Assembly: GCA_947630875.1 (NCBI GenBank)
Contig: CANRJG010000022.1
Coordinates: 1 to 36,182 of the forward strand
DNA: 36,182 bases
Origin: an uncultured Lachnospiraceae bacterium
GTDB lineage: Bacteria; Bacillota; Clostridia; Lachnospirales; Lachnospiraceae
Reading direction: 5' to 3'
Shown: in pieces, positions 23,232 through 32,058 of the stretch
Layout of the letters: each line of letters starts with the position of its first letter
How positions within the stretch are numbered: the first letter of the stretch is position 1
Notes under the pieces: model-generated
Database searches by the model: none
Seen by the model: the letters and a program-made list of their open reading frames with translations, nothing else
What the model was told of the DNA's origin: nothing
Made by a program: the position numbers and the translations under genes

Positions 23232-24455
23232 TCATGCTTTGTCCGGTTTTCGTGCGCTTAAAAGCGTCCGCAGACGGTCCTTCTGATTGAGACCGGGATC
23301 CTGCAGCACCGCATCCATCAGAAATGCCAGCGCATCCCCGACTTCCCTGCCGGAAGCCATGCCCATGGACAGAAGATCCCGTCCGTTCAGCGCCAGCGTC
23401 TTGTAGGACACGCAGTCTCCATCCGCGACGATTTCCCTGCAGAGTGCCTCCGCCTGATCCAGTTTCCGCAAAGCCGCTCCGTCGGCAAGGGCTTCGGCTT
23501 TCACCCGCATATTCGCTAAGATCCGGTCAGTCAGCGCTTCACCATATAAAAACAGGATTTTTCGTATCTGCGCCTTTTCCAGGGGAATGGGATCATCCCT
23601 GTGGCGCACCATTACCGATACGGTCCGGATGGTTTCATTATCCAGCTTCAGCGTTTTCAAAACCGCAGCTGCCGTTTCTTCCGTTTCTGCCGCAAATAAT
23701 GCGGCAAGCCGCGCCTGTTTTTCCGGCGCTGCCGCGGCAAGGGAACGAAGCAGATACGGACTGACTTCCCCAAGCTGCGGATAAAAAATCTCTGTTACGC
23801 CCATCCGGTGCAGATCCGCCAGCAGTTCGGGACGCCTGCCCGTCAGCAGCTTCATCAGCTCCGCCGTGATCCGTTCCATGCTGATCATGCGCAAACTTCC
23901 GCAAATTGCCTCCGCTGCCCGCCGGGTTTCCGGCTCTATCTCAAATTCCAGCTGGGAAGCGAAACGAAACGCCCGCAAAATCCGCAGGGCGTCTTCCTCG
24001 AAGCGGCAGGCAGGATTCCCCACACAGCGGATGATCTTTTTTTCCAGATCCGCTCTGCCCGAGAAACAGTCCACCAGCCCGGTCCGGTCGCTGTAGGCCA
24101 TGGCATTGATGGTAAAATCCCTGCGTCCCAGATCTTCTTCCAGACGGCCGGTAAAATGCACCTCTTTCGGATGCCGGTGATCTTCATAGTCGCCGTCAAT
24201 CCGGTAGGTGGTCACTTCACAGGCCATGCCCTGCAGCAGCACCGTGACAGTGCCGTGGGCAATGCCCGTGTCCACGGTTCTTCGGAAAATCTGCTTTACC
24301 TGCGCCGGCAGCGCATTTGTGGTAATATCCCAGTCGCCGGGCGCACGGCCAAGCAGGCTGTCCCGCACGCAGCCGCCCACGGCAAAGGCTTCAAACCCTG
24401 CCTGATTCAGCTGTCCGATAATGGCTGCCACCTGCTTTGGCATCGTGATTTTCAT
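23232..24455 (-). CDS. cca: CCA tRNA nucleotidyltransferase
   Basis: A 408-residue class II nucleotidyltransferase that adds or repairs the 3' CCA of tRNAs. The nucleotide-binding GGCVRDSLLG (27-36), metal-binding DWDI (D41, D43), LGRRDFTINAMAY and FEEDALRILRAFRFA motifs are all present. The ATG at 24455 lies 4 nt after the proS stop, so translation is probably coupled; the frame stays open back to 24542 inside proS, but without a better start. Pairing with proS puts two tRNA-maturation functions in one unit. Confidence 0.94.
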   Translation of the reverse strand: MKITMPKQVAAIIGQLNQAGFEAFAVGGCVRDSLLGRAPGDWDITTNALPAQVKQIFRRTVDTGIAHGTVTVLLQGMACEVTTYRIDGDYEDHRHPKEVHFTGRLEEDLGRRDFTINAMAYSDRTGLVDCFSGRADLEKKIIRCVGNPACRFEEDALRILRAFRFASQLEFEIEPETRRAAEAICGSLRMISMERITAELMKLLTGRRPELLADLHRMGVTEIFYPQLGEVSPYLLRSLAAAAPEKQARLAALFAAETEETAAAVLKTLKLDNETIRTVSVMVRHRDDPIPLEKAQIRKILFLYGEALTDRILANMRVKAEALADGAALRKLDQAEALCREIVADGDCVSYKTLALNGRDLLSMGMASGREVGDALAFLMDAVLQDPGLNQKDRLRTLLSARKPDKA

Positions 24456-24459
24456 AAGA

Positions 24460-25893
24460 TTAATACGCCTTTCCCCAGTATACCAGCTTCTTTGCCTTTC
24501 TGCCGCAGCAGACACAGGTATCCGCCAGCGGCGTCTGATCAAAGGGCATACACCGGGAGGTGGCGGTCAGATCTTCCTTGATCTTGTCTTCACAGGCGCT
24601 GTCTCCGCACCACATGGCCTTCACAAATCCCGGTTTATTATTGATAATATCACAAAAGCTCTCATAATCGGTGGCCTCGTAAATATGGCTCTCCAGATGA
24701 GCCTTTGCCCGGTCGTACATATCCTGCTGCATCTTCGGCAGCAGCGCGCCTACGGTTTCGGCAATGGTATCGATGGCTGCTTCCGTCTTTTCGCCGGTAT
24801 CCCTTCGGACGATGACACAGACGCCGTTTTCGATATCTCTGGGACCGATTTCGATCCTGAGCGGAATACCGCGCATCTCCTGCTCCGCAAACTTCCAGCC
24901 GGGGGACTTGTCCGAATCGTCCACTTTGACGCGGAAGGCCGACAAGGCCTCCTGCAGTTTTGCTACCGCTTCCAGGACGCCTGCCTTCTTCTGCTGGATC
25001 GGTACAATCATGATCTGGGTCGGCGCGATCCGCGGCGGCAGTACCAGGCCGGAATTGTCTCCGTGTACCATAATCAGGCCGCCGATCAGCCTTGTGCTGA
25101 TGCCCCAGGAGGTCTGATATACATATTTCAACTGATTGTCTTTATCCGTAAACTGTATGCCGAAGGCCTTTGCAAAACCGTCGCCGAAATAATGGCTGGT
25201 ACCGGACTGCAGCGCCTTACCGTCGTGCATCATTGCCTCGATGGTATAGGTGGCCTCCGCGCCGGAAAATTTCTCCTTTTCCGTCTTCTGTCCGCAGATC
25301 ACCGGAATCGCCAGCACTTCTTCCGCCACCCGGCGGTATACGTCCAGCATCAGTTCCGTTCTTGCAATGGCTTCCTCTGCGGTGGCATGGGCCGTATGTC
25401 CCTCCTGCCACAAAAATTCCCGGGAACGTAAGAATGGCCGGGTGGTCTTTTCCCAGCGGACCACGGAGCACCACTGATTGTAGAGCTTCGGCAGATCCCG
25501 ATAGGACATGATTTCATTTGCATAAAAGTCGCAGAACAGCGTTTCCGAGGTGGGACGCACGCAAAGGCGCTCCTGCAGCTTTTCATTGCCGCCGTGGGTG
25601 ACCCATGCCGCCTCCGGCGCAAAGCCTTCCACGTGATCTTTCTCCTTCTGCAGAAGGCTTTCCGGAATGAACATGGGCATGTACACATTTTCCACACCCG
25701 TTTCCTTGAACATCCGGTCGGCCTCATTCTGTATATTTTCCCAGATGGCATATCCGAGGGGTTTAATGATCATGCATCCCTTGACACTGGAATAGGCGAT
25801 CATATCCGCTTTCTTTACCACATCCGTATACCACTGGGCGAAATCCTCCTCCATGGAGGTAATGGCTTCCACCATTTTCTTTTCCTGCGCCAT
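24460..25893 (-). CDS. proS: Prolyl-tRNA synthetase, archaeal/eukaryal-type short form
   Basis: A 477-residue class II aminoacyl-tRNA synthetase that charges tRNA-Pro. Class II motif 2 ([24 protein letters not shown]) and motif 3 ([12 protein letters not shown]) are present. It lacks the large editing insertion of E. coli-type ProRS and has the C-terminal zinc-binding extension with cysteines (CGDSAC, CVCCGR) and a Tyr terminus. This type 3 form is common in Clostridia. ATG at 25893, just after the flavin-reductase stop. No T-box leader is present, as expected for an internal operon gene. Confidence 0.96.
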   Translation of the reverse strand: MAQEKKMVEAITSMEEDFAQWYTDVVKKADMIAYSSVKGCMIIKPLGYAIWENIQNEADRMFKETGVENVYMPMFIPESLLQKEKDHVEGFAPEAAWVTHGGNEKLQERLCVRPTSETLFCDFYANEIMSYRDLPKLYNQWCSVVRWEKTTRPFLRSREFLWQEGHTAHATAEEAIARTELMLDVYRRVAEEVLAIPVICGQKTEKEKFSGAEATYTIEAMMHDGKALQSGTSHYFGDGFAKAFGIQFTDKDNQLKYVYQTSWGISTRLIGGLIMVHGDNSGLVLPPRIAPTQIMIVPIQQKKAGVLEAVAKLQEALSAFRVKVDDSDKSPGWKFAEQEMRGIPLRIEIGPRDIENGVCVIVRRDTGEKTEAAIDTIAETVGALLPKMQQDMYDRAKAHLESHIYEATDYESFCDIINNKPGFVKAMWCGDSACEDKIKEDLTATSRCMPFDQTPLADTCVCCGRKAKKLVYWGKAY

Positions 25894-25896
25894 GTT

Positions 25897-26475
25897 TTAT
25901 CCATTCTCCTTCGTCTTTTTTACACTGTATCCGAATTTTCCAAGCTTTGTCCCCGCTTCAAAATATTCTCCATGAGAATAAATCAGCGGCTGCGCTTTGG
26001 AAAGATCAAATTTGCCGTCTTTCATATAGGCTTCGTCCACGGAAACGCTCACCACGTCCGCGAGAAACATATCGTGGGAGCCCAAAGGCAGCACGTCCTT
26101 TACCCTGCATTCGATATTCACGGGGCTTTCCGCCAAAAGCGGCGCTTTGATCATCTGCGCCGGCTGCTTCGTCAGCTGCATCTGCGCCCATTTGTCCACG
26201 TCTCTGCCGCTTTTTACGCCGCAGTAATCCGTAGCGAAGCAAAGGGCTTTCGTCGTCAGATTGACCGCAAATTCCCGGGTCTGCATCAGCAGCGCATGGG
26301 AATAGCGCTCTTTGCGCACCGAAATATAAAGCATCGGCGGATCGGAACAGACCGTTCCCGTCCAGGCCACCGTAATCAGGTTGTCATGGCCTTTTCCGTC
26401 GGTGCAGCTGACCAGTACCGCAGGCAGGGGATACAGCATATTGCCCGGTTTCCAGACCAGCTTTTCATTATGCAT
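25897..26475 (-). CDS. Flavin reductase family protein
   Basis: A 193-residue FMN-binding split-barrel protein of the flavin-reductase-like family. The core PLPAVLVSCTDGKGHDNLIT, SDPPMLYISVRKERYSH and REFAVNL segments bind FMN, and GSHDMFLADV is the family H-x-x-F/L signature. Homologues reduce flavins or serve as small redox enzymes in anaerobes; the substrate is unknown. The ATG at 26475 has AAAGGTG 9 nt upstream and overlaps the fucU-like gene by 8 nt; an open extension upstream lies entirely inside that gene. Confidence 0.88.
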   Translation of the reverse strand: MHNEKLVWKPGNMLYPLPAVLVSCTDGKGHDNLITVAWTGTVCSDPPMLYISVRKERYSHALLMQTREFAVNLTTKALCFATDYCGVKSGRDVDKWAQMQLTKQPAQMIKAPLLAESPVNIECRVKDVLPLGSHDMFLADVVSVSVDEAYMKDGKFDLSKAQPLIYSHGEYFEAGTKLGKFGYSVKKTKENG

Positions 26476-26911
26476 CGACAATGACACCTTTCTGCAGCAT
26501 GATATTTGCATACAGCGCCTTTTCGCTGGTGGCTATGATGCAATATACCTGCTTTGCCTCTTCATAGAACTGGAAACGCTCGATATTGGAAATCGCTTTC
26601 GCGCCTCTCTCATCATATTTTGCTACGATTTTTTTATATTCATCCCAGATGGGCGTTTCCACCGGATCTCCCGGCATGACTTCCATCAGGTTGACGGGAT
26701 GCTCCACATAGGTATCCAGCGGGAACACCTTCAGGATCGCATCCAGAATCTCCGGTACGCCGTGTCCGTCCATGCGGATCACAATGGCGTTTTTGCCCAT
26801 GGATTCCGCGGGGAAATTGCCGTCTGAAATCACCAGCCTGTCGCTGTGTCCCATTTCGCATAATACTTTTAACAGTTCCGGTGAAAGAATCTGCGGTATG
26901 CCTTTTAACAT
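26468..26911 (-). CDS. RbsD/FucU-family sugar mutarotase
   Basis: A 147-residue protein of the RbsD/FucU family, which interconverts the anomers or ring forms of sugars such as L-fucose or D-ribose. The active-site segment CEMGHSDRLVISDGNFPA has the conserved H22 and D30, and the C-terminal AIIATSE/YANIMLQKG motif closes the site. The length fits FucU better than RbsD (about 131). AAGGAGG precedes the ATG at 26911. No fucose or ribose catabolic gene is nearby; instead it heads a flavin reductase-proS-cca run, so the physiological sugar is unknown. Confidence 0.88.
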   Translation of the reverse strand: MLKGIPQILSPELLKVLCEMGHSDRLVISDGNFPAESMGKNAIVIRMDGHGVPEILDAILKVFPLDTYVEHPVNLMEVMPGDPVETPIWDEYKKIVAKYDERGAKAISNIERFQFYEEAKQVYCIIATSEKALYANIMLQKGVIVDA

Positions 26912-27055
26912 GTCTGTACGTCCTCCTTATTCCTTCATTATCATTATGTATGATTTTGACACAAATTACATAATTAGGCAACTGTTTTTTCCGGTTCTTG
27001 CACCCATTCTCCCGACATATAGTAGCTTTGAATACAGATATCAAAGGTCCCAGCT

Positions 27056-27757
27056 ATGAAAATCACGAAAAAAACGGAATGGCTGCTGGGTCTGGCCACT
27101 TTGCTGCTGACCGGACTGGTTTCCATCGGGTATTCCTATGCGGAAAATCAGACGGCCGCCCCCTGCCCGGTGGTGGTGGTCGACGCCGGACACGGCGGCA
27201 AGGATCCCGGAAAAATCGGGACGGACGGTACCGAAGAAAAGGAAATCAATCTGCAGATCGCCCTGCGTCTGCGGGACTGTCTGGAAGATGAAGGCTTCAA
27301 AGTGGTCATGACCCGGACGGACGATACCCCGCTTTATGACGATGCTGCCGCCAACAAACAGCGCGACGACCTGAAAAACCGCTGCGCGCTGATCGAAAGC
27401 GTTCACGCTGCCTTTTCCATCAGCATTCACCAGAACAGTTACCCGGATCCTGACGTGCACGGCGCCCAGGTCTTTTACTATCAGGGTTCCGAAGCAGGGC
27501 AGGCCATGGCGGCGGCCATTCAGTCCGGTATCCGGCAGATGGCGGATCCGGGCAATACGCGCATCCATAAGGCAAACAGCAGCTACTATATGCTCAAAAA
27601 CGCCAAATGTCCTTCCGTCATTGTGGAATGCGGCTTTCTCTCCAATCCGGAGGAAACAAAAAAACTGCGCACCCAGGCCTATCAGCAGCAGATGGCCGAA
27701 GCCATCTGCGCAGGCTTTGTCAATTATTATCATGCGGCGGATGAGGTGGATGCATGA
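27056..27757 (+). CDS. cwlD: N-acetylmuramoyl-L-alanine amidase CwlD
   Basis: A 233-residue Amidase_3 enzyme. An N-terminal membrane/signal segment (about 9-27) targets it to the forespore membrane space. Zinc ligands H46 (VVDAGHGGKDPG), E61 and H125 (SISIHQNSY), and catalytic E191 (VIVECGFLSN), are all present. CwlD cleaves stem peptides from muramic acid as the first step of muramic-delta-lactam formation in spore cortex, the mark that germination lytic enzymes recognise. A moderate site AAAGGT precedes the ATG. Its stop overlaps the start of a Csp-like protease by 4 nt, a germination-related pairing. Confidence 0.9.
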   Translation: MKITKKTEWLLGLATLLLTGLVSIGYSYAENQTAAPCPVVVVDAGHGGKDPGKIGTDGTEEKEINLQIALRLRDCLEDEGFKVVMTRTDDTPLYDDAAANKQRDDLKNRCALIESVHAAFSISIHQNSYPDPDVHGAQVFYYQGSEAGQAMAAAIQSGIRQMADPGNTRIHKANSSYYMLKNAKCPSVIVECGFLSNPEETKKLRTQAYQQQMAEAICAGFVNYYHAADEVDA

Positions 27758-29478
27758 GCCGTTCCCAGAAATTTGAAAATCTGCTGAATTTAAGCCTGGA
27801 CGCCACCGAAGCGGAACGGGCCCAGTCCATCGATCTGGACGTGGGGTATCTGCCCGGAGAGGATCTCTGGGAGCTGATCATCAAATATTCCGGCGATTTT
27901 GCCCCCATTGCCGAAATCGCGGTTTCCTGGTCCCTGCTGCTGAATGAATTTGCCATCGTGGTTGTGCCCGGCAGCCGCCTGCCTCTGCTGGCCGCCCTTG
28001 CAAACGTGGAATACGTGGAAAAACCGAAAGCGCTGTTCTTTGCGCTGGAGGCAGGCAGACGGGCGGCCTGTGTCAGCGACCTGCAGCGTGACAGCAGCGG
28101 ACTCTTCGGCAGGGGCGTACTGGTGGCGGTGATTGATTCCGGCATTGATATTTTCAACCGGGATTTTCAGTATCCGGACAAGACAACGCGGCTGTTGTAT
28201 CTCTGGGATCAGTCCATTGCAGGAAATCCGCCTCAGGGATATTTCATCGGCAGCGAATATACCGCCGCCCAGCTGAATGCATATCTGCAGACGCCGCCGG
28301 CAGAACTTCCCTTTCCGGTGCCCGGCGCGGATTTTTCCGGACATGGTACGGCAGTCACCGGCGTCGCCGCCGGGAACGGCGCCAACTCGGACGGCCGTTA
28401 CGCCGGCGTTGCGCCGGAAGCCTCCCTGATTGCCGTCAAACTGTCGCCCCAGGCAAATGAAGCCTTTCCCCGCACCACCCAGCTGATGCAGGGCGTGGAT
28501 TACTGCATCCGCAAAGGGCTGGAGCTAAGGCTTCCCGTGGTGGTCAATTTAAGTTTCGGCAACAATTACGGACCCCACGACAATTCCTTTCTGCTGGAAC
28601 AGTATCTGGACGATATTGCCAACTACTGGAAAAGCGTGATCGTCATCGGCGCCGGCAACGAAGGAGACTCCCGCTCCCATTCCTCCGTCACCGTAACGGA
28701 GGGGCAAAGCAGTACGGTACGGGTGTCCGTGGGCAGTCTGGAACCGTCCCTGAGCATTCAGTTCTGGAAAAACTACGTAGATACCATCGATGTGCAGATC
28801 ATCAGTCCCTCCGGCCAGCGCTATGTGGTGCCCACCCGGCTGCCCGATACCCACCGCACGGTCCTTGATCAGACGCAGCTGCTGATTTACGTGGGGGAAC
28901 CTTCTTTTTTCAGCAGCAGTCAGGAGCTGTATATCGAATTTCTGCCCCAGGACAGCTATATCGCCCCGGGGGAATGGCGCTTCATTCTCACCGGCGTGCG
29001 GATCATCTTAGGCACCGTGGAAATGTGGCTGCCGGGCCAGAGCATTATCGGCGAAGCCACCGCATTTGCCGAGCCCAATGCCGACCTGACCCTGACCGTT
29101 CCTTCCACCGCGCAAAAAGCCATTACCGTAGGCGCCTACGACAGCCGCACCGGCAGCTACGCCTCTTTTTCGGGCCGGGGCAGCGCCGCGCTGCAAAAAC
29201 CGGATCTGGTGGCGCCGGGGGTGGATATCACTGCGCCGGCACCGGGGAATATTTACACCAACGTCTCCGGCACTTCCATCGCCGCGCCTTTTGTCAGCGG
29301 CGCCGCCGCCCTTCTGATGGAATGGGGCATTGTCCGGGGGAACGACCCTTATCTGTACGGGGAAAAAATCAAAGCTTATTTAAAAAGCGGCGCCAGACAG
29401 TTTCTGCCCGGCAGCTATCCCAATTCCCAGCTGGGCTTCGGCGCCCTCTGCGTCAGCAACAGCCTGCCCTTCCTCTGA
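27754..29478 (+). CDS. Csp-like subtilisin (S8) protease, probable germination protease
   Basis: A 574-residue S8 family serine protease. The catalytic triad is intact: D128 (VAVIDSGID), H197 (DFSGHGT) and S508 (VSGTSIAAP), with oxyanion N302. The first 100 residues resemble the retained propeptide of clostridial Csp proteases, and a beta-rich insert (about 310-440) corresponds to their jelly-roll domain. No signal peptide is seen. In C. perfringens and C. difficile such proteases activate the cortex hydrolase SleC during germination. Coupling to cwlD supports this role; a housekeeping intracellular subtilisin is the alternative. Confidence 0.87.
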   Translation: MSRSQKFENLLNLSLDATEAERAQSIDLDVGYLPGEDLWELIIKYSGDFAPIAEIAVSWSLLLNEFAIVVVPGSRLPLLAALANVEYVEKPKALFFALEAGRRAACVSDLQRDSSGLFGRGVLVAVIDSGIDIFNRDFQYPDKTTRLLYLWDQSIAGNPPQGYFIGSEYTAAQLNAYLQTPPAELPFPVPGADFSGHGTAVTGVAAGNGANSDGRYAGVAPEASLIAVKLSPQANEAFPRTTQLMQGVDYCIRKGLELRLPVVVNLSFGNNYGPHDNSFLLEQYLDDIANYWKSVIVIGAGNEGDSRSHSSVTVTEGQSSTVRVSVGSLEPSLSIQFWKNYVDTIDVQIISPSGQRYVVPTRLPDTHRTVLDQTQLLIYVGEPSFFSSSQELYIEFLPQDSYIAPGEWRFILTGVRIILGTVEMWLPGQSIIGEATAFAEPNADLTLTVPSTAQKAITVGAYDSRTGSYASFSGRGSAALQKPDLVAPGVDITAPAPGNIYTNVSGTSIAAPFVSGAAALLMEWGIVRGNDPYLYGEKIKAYLKSGARQFLPGSYPNSQLGFGALCVSNSLPFL

Positions 29479-29527
29479 CCCGCACCTCCCTGCAAAAACG
29501 CGGGAGTCAGCGGATTGGGGAAAGCAG

Positions 29528-29556
29528 TTGCAAAAAATGTCATCCGGTGCTAAAAT
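29528..29556 (+). promoter_or_regulatory. Sigma-A-type promoter of the acyl-CoA synthetase gene
   Basis: -35 TTGCAA (29528-29533), a 17-nt spacer and -10 TAAAAT (29551-29556), 34 nt before the ATG at 29591. It lies inside an open frame that extends upstream of the gene, which argues against a longer protein. Confidence 0.65.
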
Positions 29557-29590
29557 TATTCTAAATATTGTTTTGAAAGGACGTCCAAAG

Positions 29591-31318
29591 ATGAGTGAAG
29601 TAAAAACGCCCTGGCTGAAATACTATGAGCATGTTCCGGCCCATCTGAACTATCCGGACTGCTCCATCTCCGATATGGTATTTCGGACAGTGCAGAAGTA
29701 CCCCAACGACACCGCGTTTGACTTTTTCGGAAAGGAGACCAGCTACAAGACCTTCGCTGACCGCATCGATCAATGCGCGAAAGCCCTTGTGAGCATCGGT
29801 ATCAAACCCGGCGACCATGTAACCATCTGTATGCCCAATACACCGCAGGCTGTCATCATGTTCTACGGCCTGAACCGTATGGGCGCCATTCCCAACATGA
29901 TCCATCCCCTTTCTTCCGAAGGCGAAATCGCATACTATCTGAATTTTTCCGAAAGCGTGGCCATTCTCACGCTGAATCAGTTTTATAATAAAATCGACAA
30001 TATCCGCGACCGGATCAAATTGAAATACATTATCATTGCGGAAATCGCGGAGGAACTGCCAACCGTAAAATCCATCGGCTTCCGGCTGACCTCCGGCAGA
30101 AAGCTCCCCAAAGTGCCTGAGACAGACACCATCCTGCTCTGGAAAAACTTCATGGCAAAGGGTCTGAGCTATCAGGGCAAATATCTGGTGAAGCGCTGCG
30201 GCCATGACCCCGCCGCCATCCTCTATTCCGGCGGCACCACCGGCACCACCAAGGGCATTGTCCTGACCAACCTGAACTTTAACGCGCTGGGCATGCAGAC
30301 CGCCGCCATGAGCGAAACGGTGACCCGGGGAGATATTATGCTGGCGCTGATGCCCATTTTCCATGGTTTCGGTCTGGGAGTCTGCGTACATACCGCTTTC
30401 ATTTCCGCCCTGAAATGTATCCTGATTCCTCAGTTTTCCATCAAGACCTATCCGGGCATTCTGAAAAAATACCGGCCCAATTACATTGCCGGCGTGCCTA
30501 CGCTGTTTGAAGCGCTGCTGCGCAGCGACAAGATGAAGGGCATCGATCTGTCCTGCCTGAAAGGCGTATTCTCCGGCGGCGACTCTTTAAGCATCGAGCT
30601 GAAACACAAGGTGGACGCTTTCCTGAAGGAACACGGCGCCACCGAACAGGTGCGGGAAGGCTTCGGCCTGACCGAATGCGTCACTGCCAGCTGCCTGACG
30701 CCCCGTTATGAATACCGGGAGGGCAGCATCGGCATTCCCATGCCGGATATGATTTACAAGATCGTGGCGCCCCATACCCGGGACGAGGTTCCTTACGGCA
30801 CGGAGGGTGAAATCGTCATTTCCGGCCCTACCGTTATGATGGGCTATATGAACAACCCGAAGGAAACCGCCCTGACGCTGCAGGAGCACGCGGACGGACT
30901 GGTCTGGCTCCACACCGGCGATCTGGGCATCATGGATGAAGACGGCTTCATTTATTTCAAACAGCGGCTGAAACGTATGATTGTCACCAGCGGCTACAAC
31001 GTATATCCTTCTCAGTTGGAAAATATCATCGACGCCCACGAGACGGTGCTTTTAAGCACGGTCATCGGTGTCAAAGACGATTACAAGGGACAGAAAATCA
31101 AAGCCTTTATCGTTCTGAAGGATAATGTGAAGGTGACGGAGGAAGTCAAGCAGTCTGTTATCGAGCACTGTAAGAAAAACATTGCCAAATATGCGCTGCC
31201 CTATGAATATGAATTCCGCAGCGAACTGCCGAAAACACTGGTGGGCAAGGTTGCCTTTAAAGTGCTGGAGGCAGAAGAAGAGGCCAAAATCGCGGCCACC
31301 GAAGAAGAAACCGAATAA
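29591..31318 (+). CDS. AMP-forming acyl-CoA synthetase (long-chain fatty-acid-CoA ligase type)
   Basis: A 575-residue member of the ANL adenylating superfamily that activates a carboxylic acid with ATP and joins it to CoA. The phosphate-binding loop SGGTTGTTKG is at about 213-222; the others are GFGLTECV, the hinge DLGIMDEDGFIYFKQRLKRM and the C-terminal lysine segment PKTLVGKVAFK. The ATG at 29591 has AAAGGA 9 nt upstream and a promoter 34 nt upstream. It is monocistronic with a strong terminator. The acid substrate (fatty, bile or aromatic acid) cannot be told from the sequence; the length and motifs favour a FadD-like ligase. Confidence 0.9.
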   Translation: MSEVKTPWLKYYEHVPAHLNYPDCSISDMVFRTVQKYPNDTAFDFFGKETSYKTFADRIDQCAKALVSIGIKPGDHVTICMPNTPQAVIMFYGLNRMGAIPNMIHPLSSEGEIAYYLNFSESVAILTLNQFYNKIDNIRDRIKLKYIIIAEIAEELPTVKSIGFRLTSGRKLPKVPETDTILLWKNFMAKGLSYQGKYLVKRCGHDPAAILYSGGTTGTTKGIVLTNLNFNALGMQTAAMSETVTRGDIMLALMPIFHGFGLGVCVHTAFISALKCILIPQFSIKTYPGILKKYRPNYIAGVPTLFEALLRSDKMKGIDLSCLKGVFSGGDSLSIELKHKVDAFLKEHGATEQVREGFGLTECVTASCLTPRYEYREGSIGIPMPDMIYKIVAPHTRDEVPYGTEGEIVISGPTVMMGYMNNPKETALTLQEHADGLVWLHTGDLGIMDEDGFIYFKQRLKRMIVTSGYNVYPSQLENIIDAHETVLLSTVIGVKDDYKGQKIKAFIVLKDNVKVTEEVKQSVIEHCKKNIAKYALPYEYEFRSELPKTLVGKVAFKVLEAEEEAKIAATEEETE

Positions 31319-31334
31319 GTTTATGACAATCAAA

Positions 31335-31370
31335 ACGGCGCAGACCTGTCAAAGGCTGCGCCGTCTTTTT
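31335..31370. terminator. Bidirectional terminator between acyl-CoA synthetase and cyclophilin genes
   Basis: Perfect 9-bp stem ACGGCGCAG (31335-31343) / CTGCGCCGT (31356-31364), then CTTTTT on the plus strand and TTTTG on the minus strand. Confidence 0.85.
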
Positions 31371-31413
31371 CTGCTTTGTTTCGGATGAAAACAATTTTCT
31401 TTTTCTGTCCGGC

Positions 31414-32058
31414 CTATTCTTCCCGGATCACCACGGACTCCATCACCGGCTGTTCTTCGGCGGAAATCGTGCCGTTGTTGTCCACAGGATCGGCGTCTTT
31501 GCAAATCTGATCTACGATCTCCATGCCTTCCGTCACATAACCGAAGGCCGCGTAATCCCCGTCTAAGAAGGTACTGTCTGCCTGCACGATAAAAAACTGG
31601 GAACTGGCGCTGTCCATATCGTTGGATCTGGCCATGGAAATGGCGCCCCGGGTATGCGTTAAATCATTGTCAACGCCGTTGCTTGCAAACTCACCCTTGA
31701 TGGTCTTGTCGGAACCGCCGGTGCCGTTGCCGTCGGGATCCCCGCCCTGCATCATAAAGCCGTCCATAATCCTGTGGAAAGTCAGACCGTCATAAAATCC
31801 GTCTTTGGCAAGGCTTACAAAATTTGCCACCGTCAGAGGCGCGGCATTCTGATCCAGCCTGACGGTCACCGTTCCGTAATCCCGGATCGTAATGTCCGCG
31901 TAATACGTGGTATCCGCATCCAGACCCGCATCTTCCACCGAGGTTTTGTTATCTTCCTTCTGACCGCTCTCCTTCGCGCCGCAGCCTGTCAGCCACAGGG
32001 CGCATAAGCCCAGCAGAACGGCAGTCAAAATGCCGGTCTTTTTCATTCTTTTCCTCAT
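31414..32058 (-). CDS. Cyclophilin-type peptidyl-prolyl isomerase lipoprotein
   Basis: A 214-residue lipoprotein. The signal peptide has a lipobox LTGC with acylated C26, followed by a short polar linker and a cyclophilin domain (about 50-212). FHRIMDGFMMQGGDP contains the catalytic arginine and the substrate-binding F/M/Q residues, with SQFFI and FGYVTEGMEIVD downstream. It would catalyse prolyl cis-trans isomerisation and aid protein folding outside the membrane. Its ATG overlaps the PHP phosphatase stop by 4 nt (32055-32058). It is the last gene before a bidirectional terminator. Confidence 0.94.
   Translation of the reverse strand: MRKRMKKTGILTAVLLGLCALWLTGCGAKESGQKEDNKTSVEDAGLDADTTYYADITIRDYGTVTVRLDQNAAPLTVANFVSLAKDGFYDGLTFHRIMDGFMMQGGDPDGNGTGGSDKTIKGEFASNGVDNDLTHTRGAISMARSNDMDSASSQFFIVQADSTFLDGDYAAFGYVTEGMEIVDQICKDADPVDNNGTISAEEQPVMESVVIREE

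Noticed and set aside
26956-26961. TTGACA upstream of cwlD as a sigma-A -35
   Set aside because: No acceptable -10 lies 15-18 nt downstream (CAACTG region).
27015-27023. CATATAGTA upstream of cwlD as a sigma-E or sigma-K -10
   Set aside because: The -10 fits, but no sigma-E (ATA-type) or sigma-K (AC at 16-17 nt) -35 is at the right distance, so it was not listed as a promoter.
25897-27055. T-box leader for proS
   Set aside because: The gene upstream touches proS with no leader, and the region before the fucU-like gene has no T-box sequence or antiterminator hairpins.
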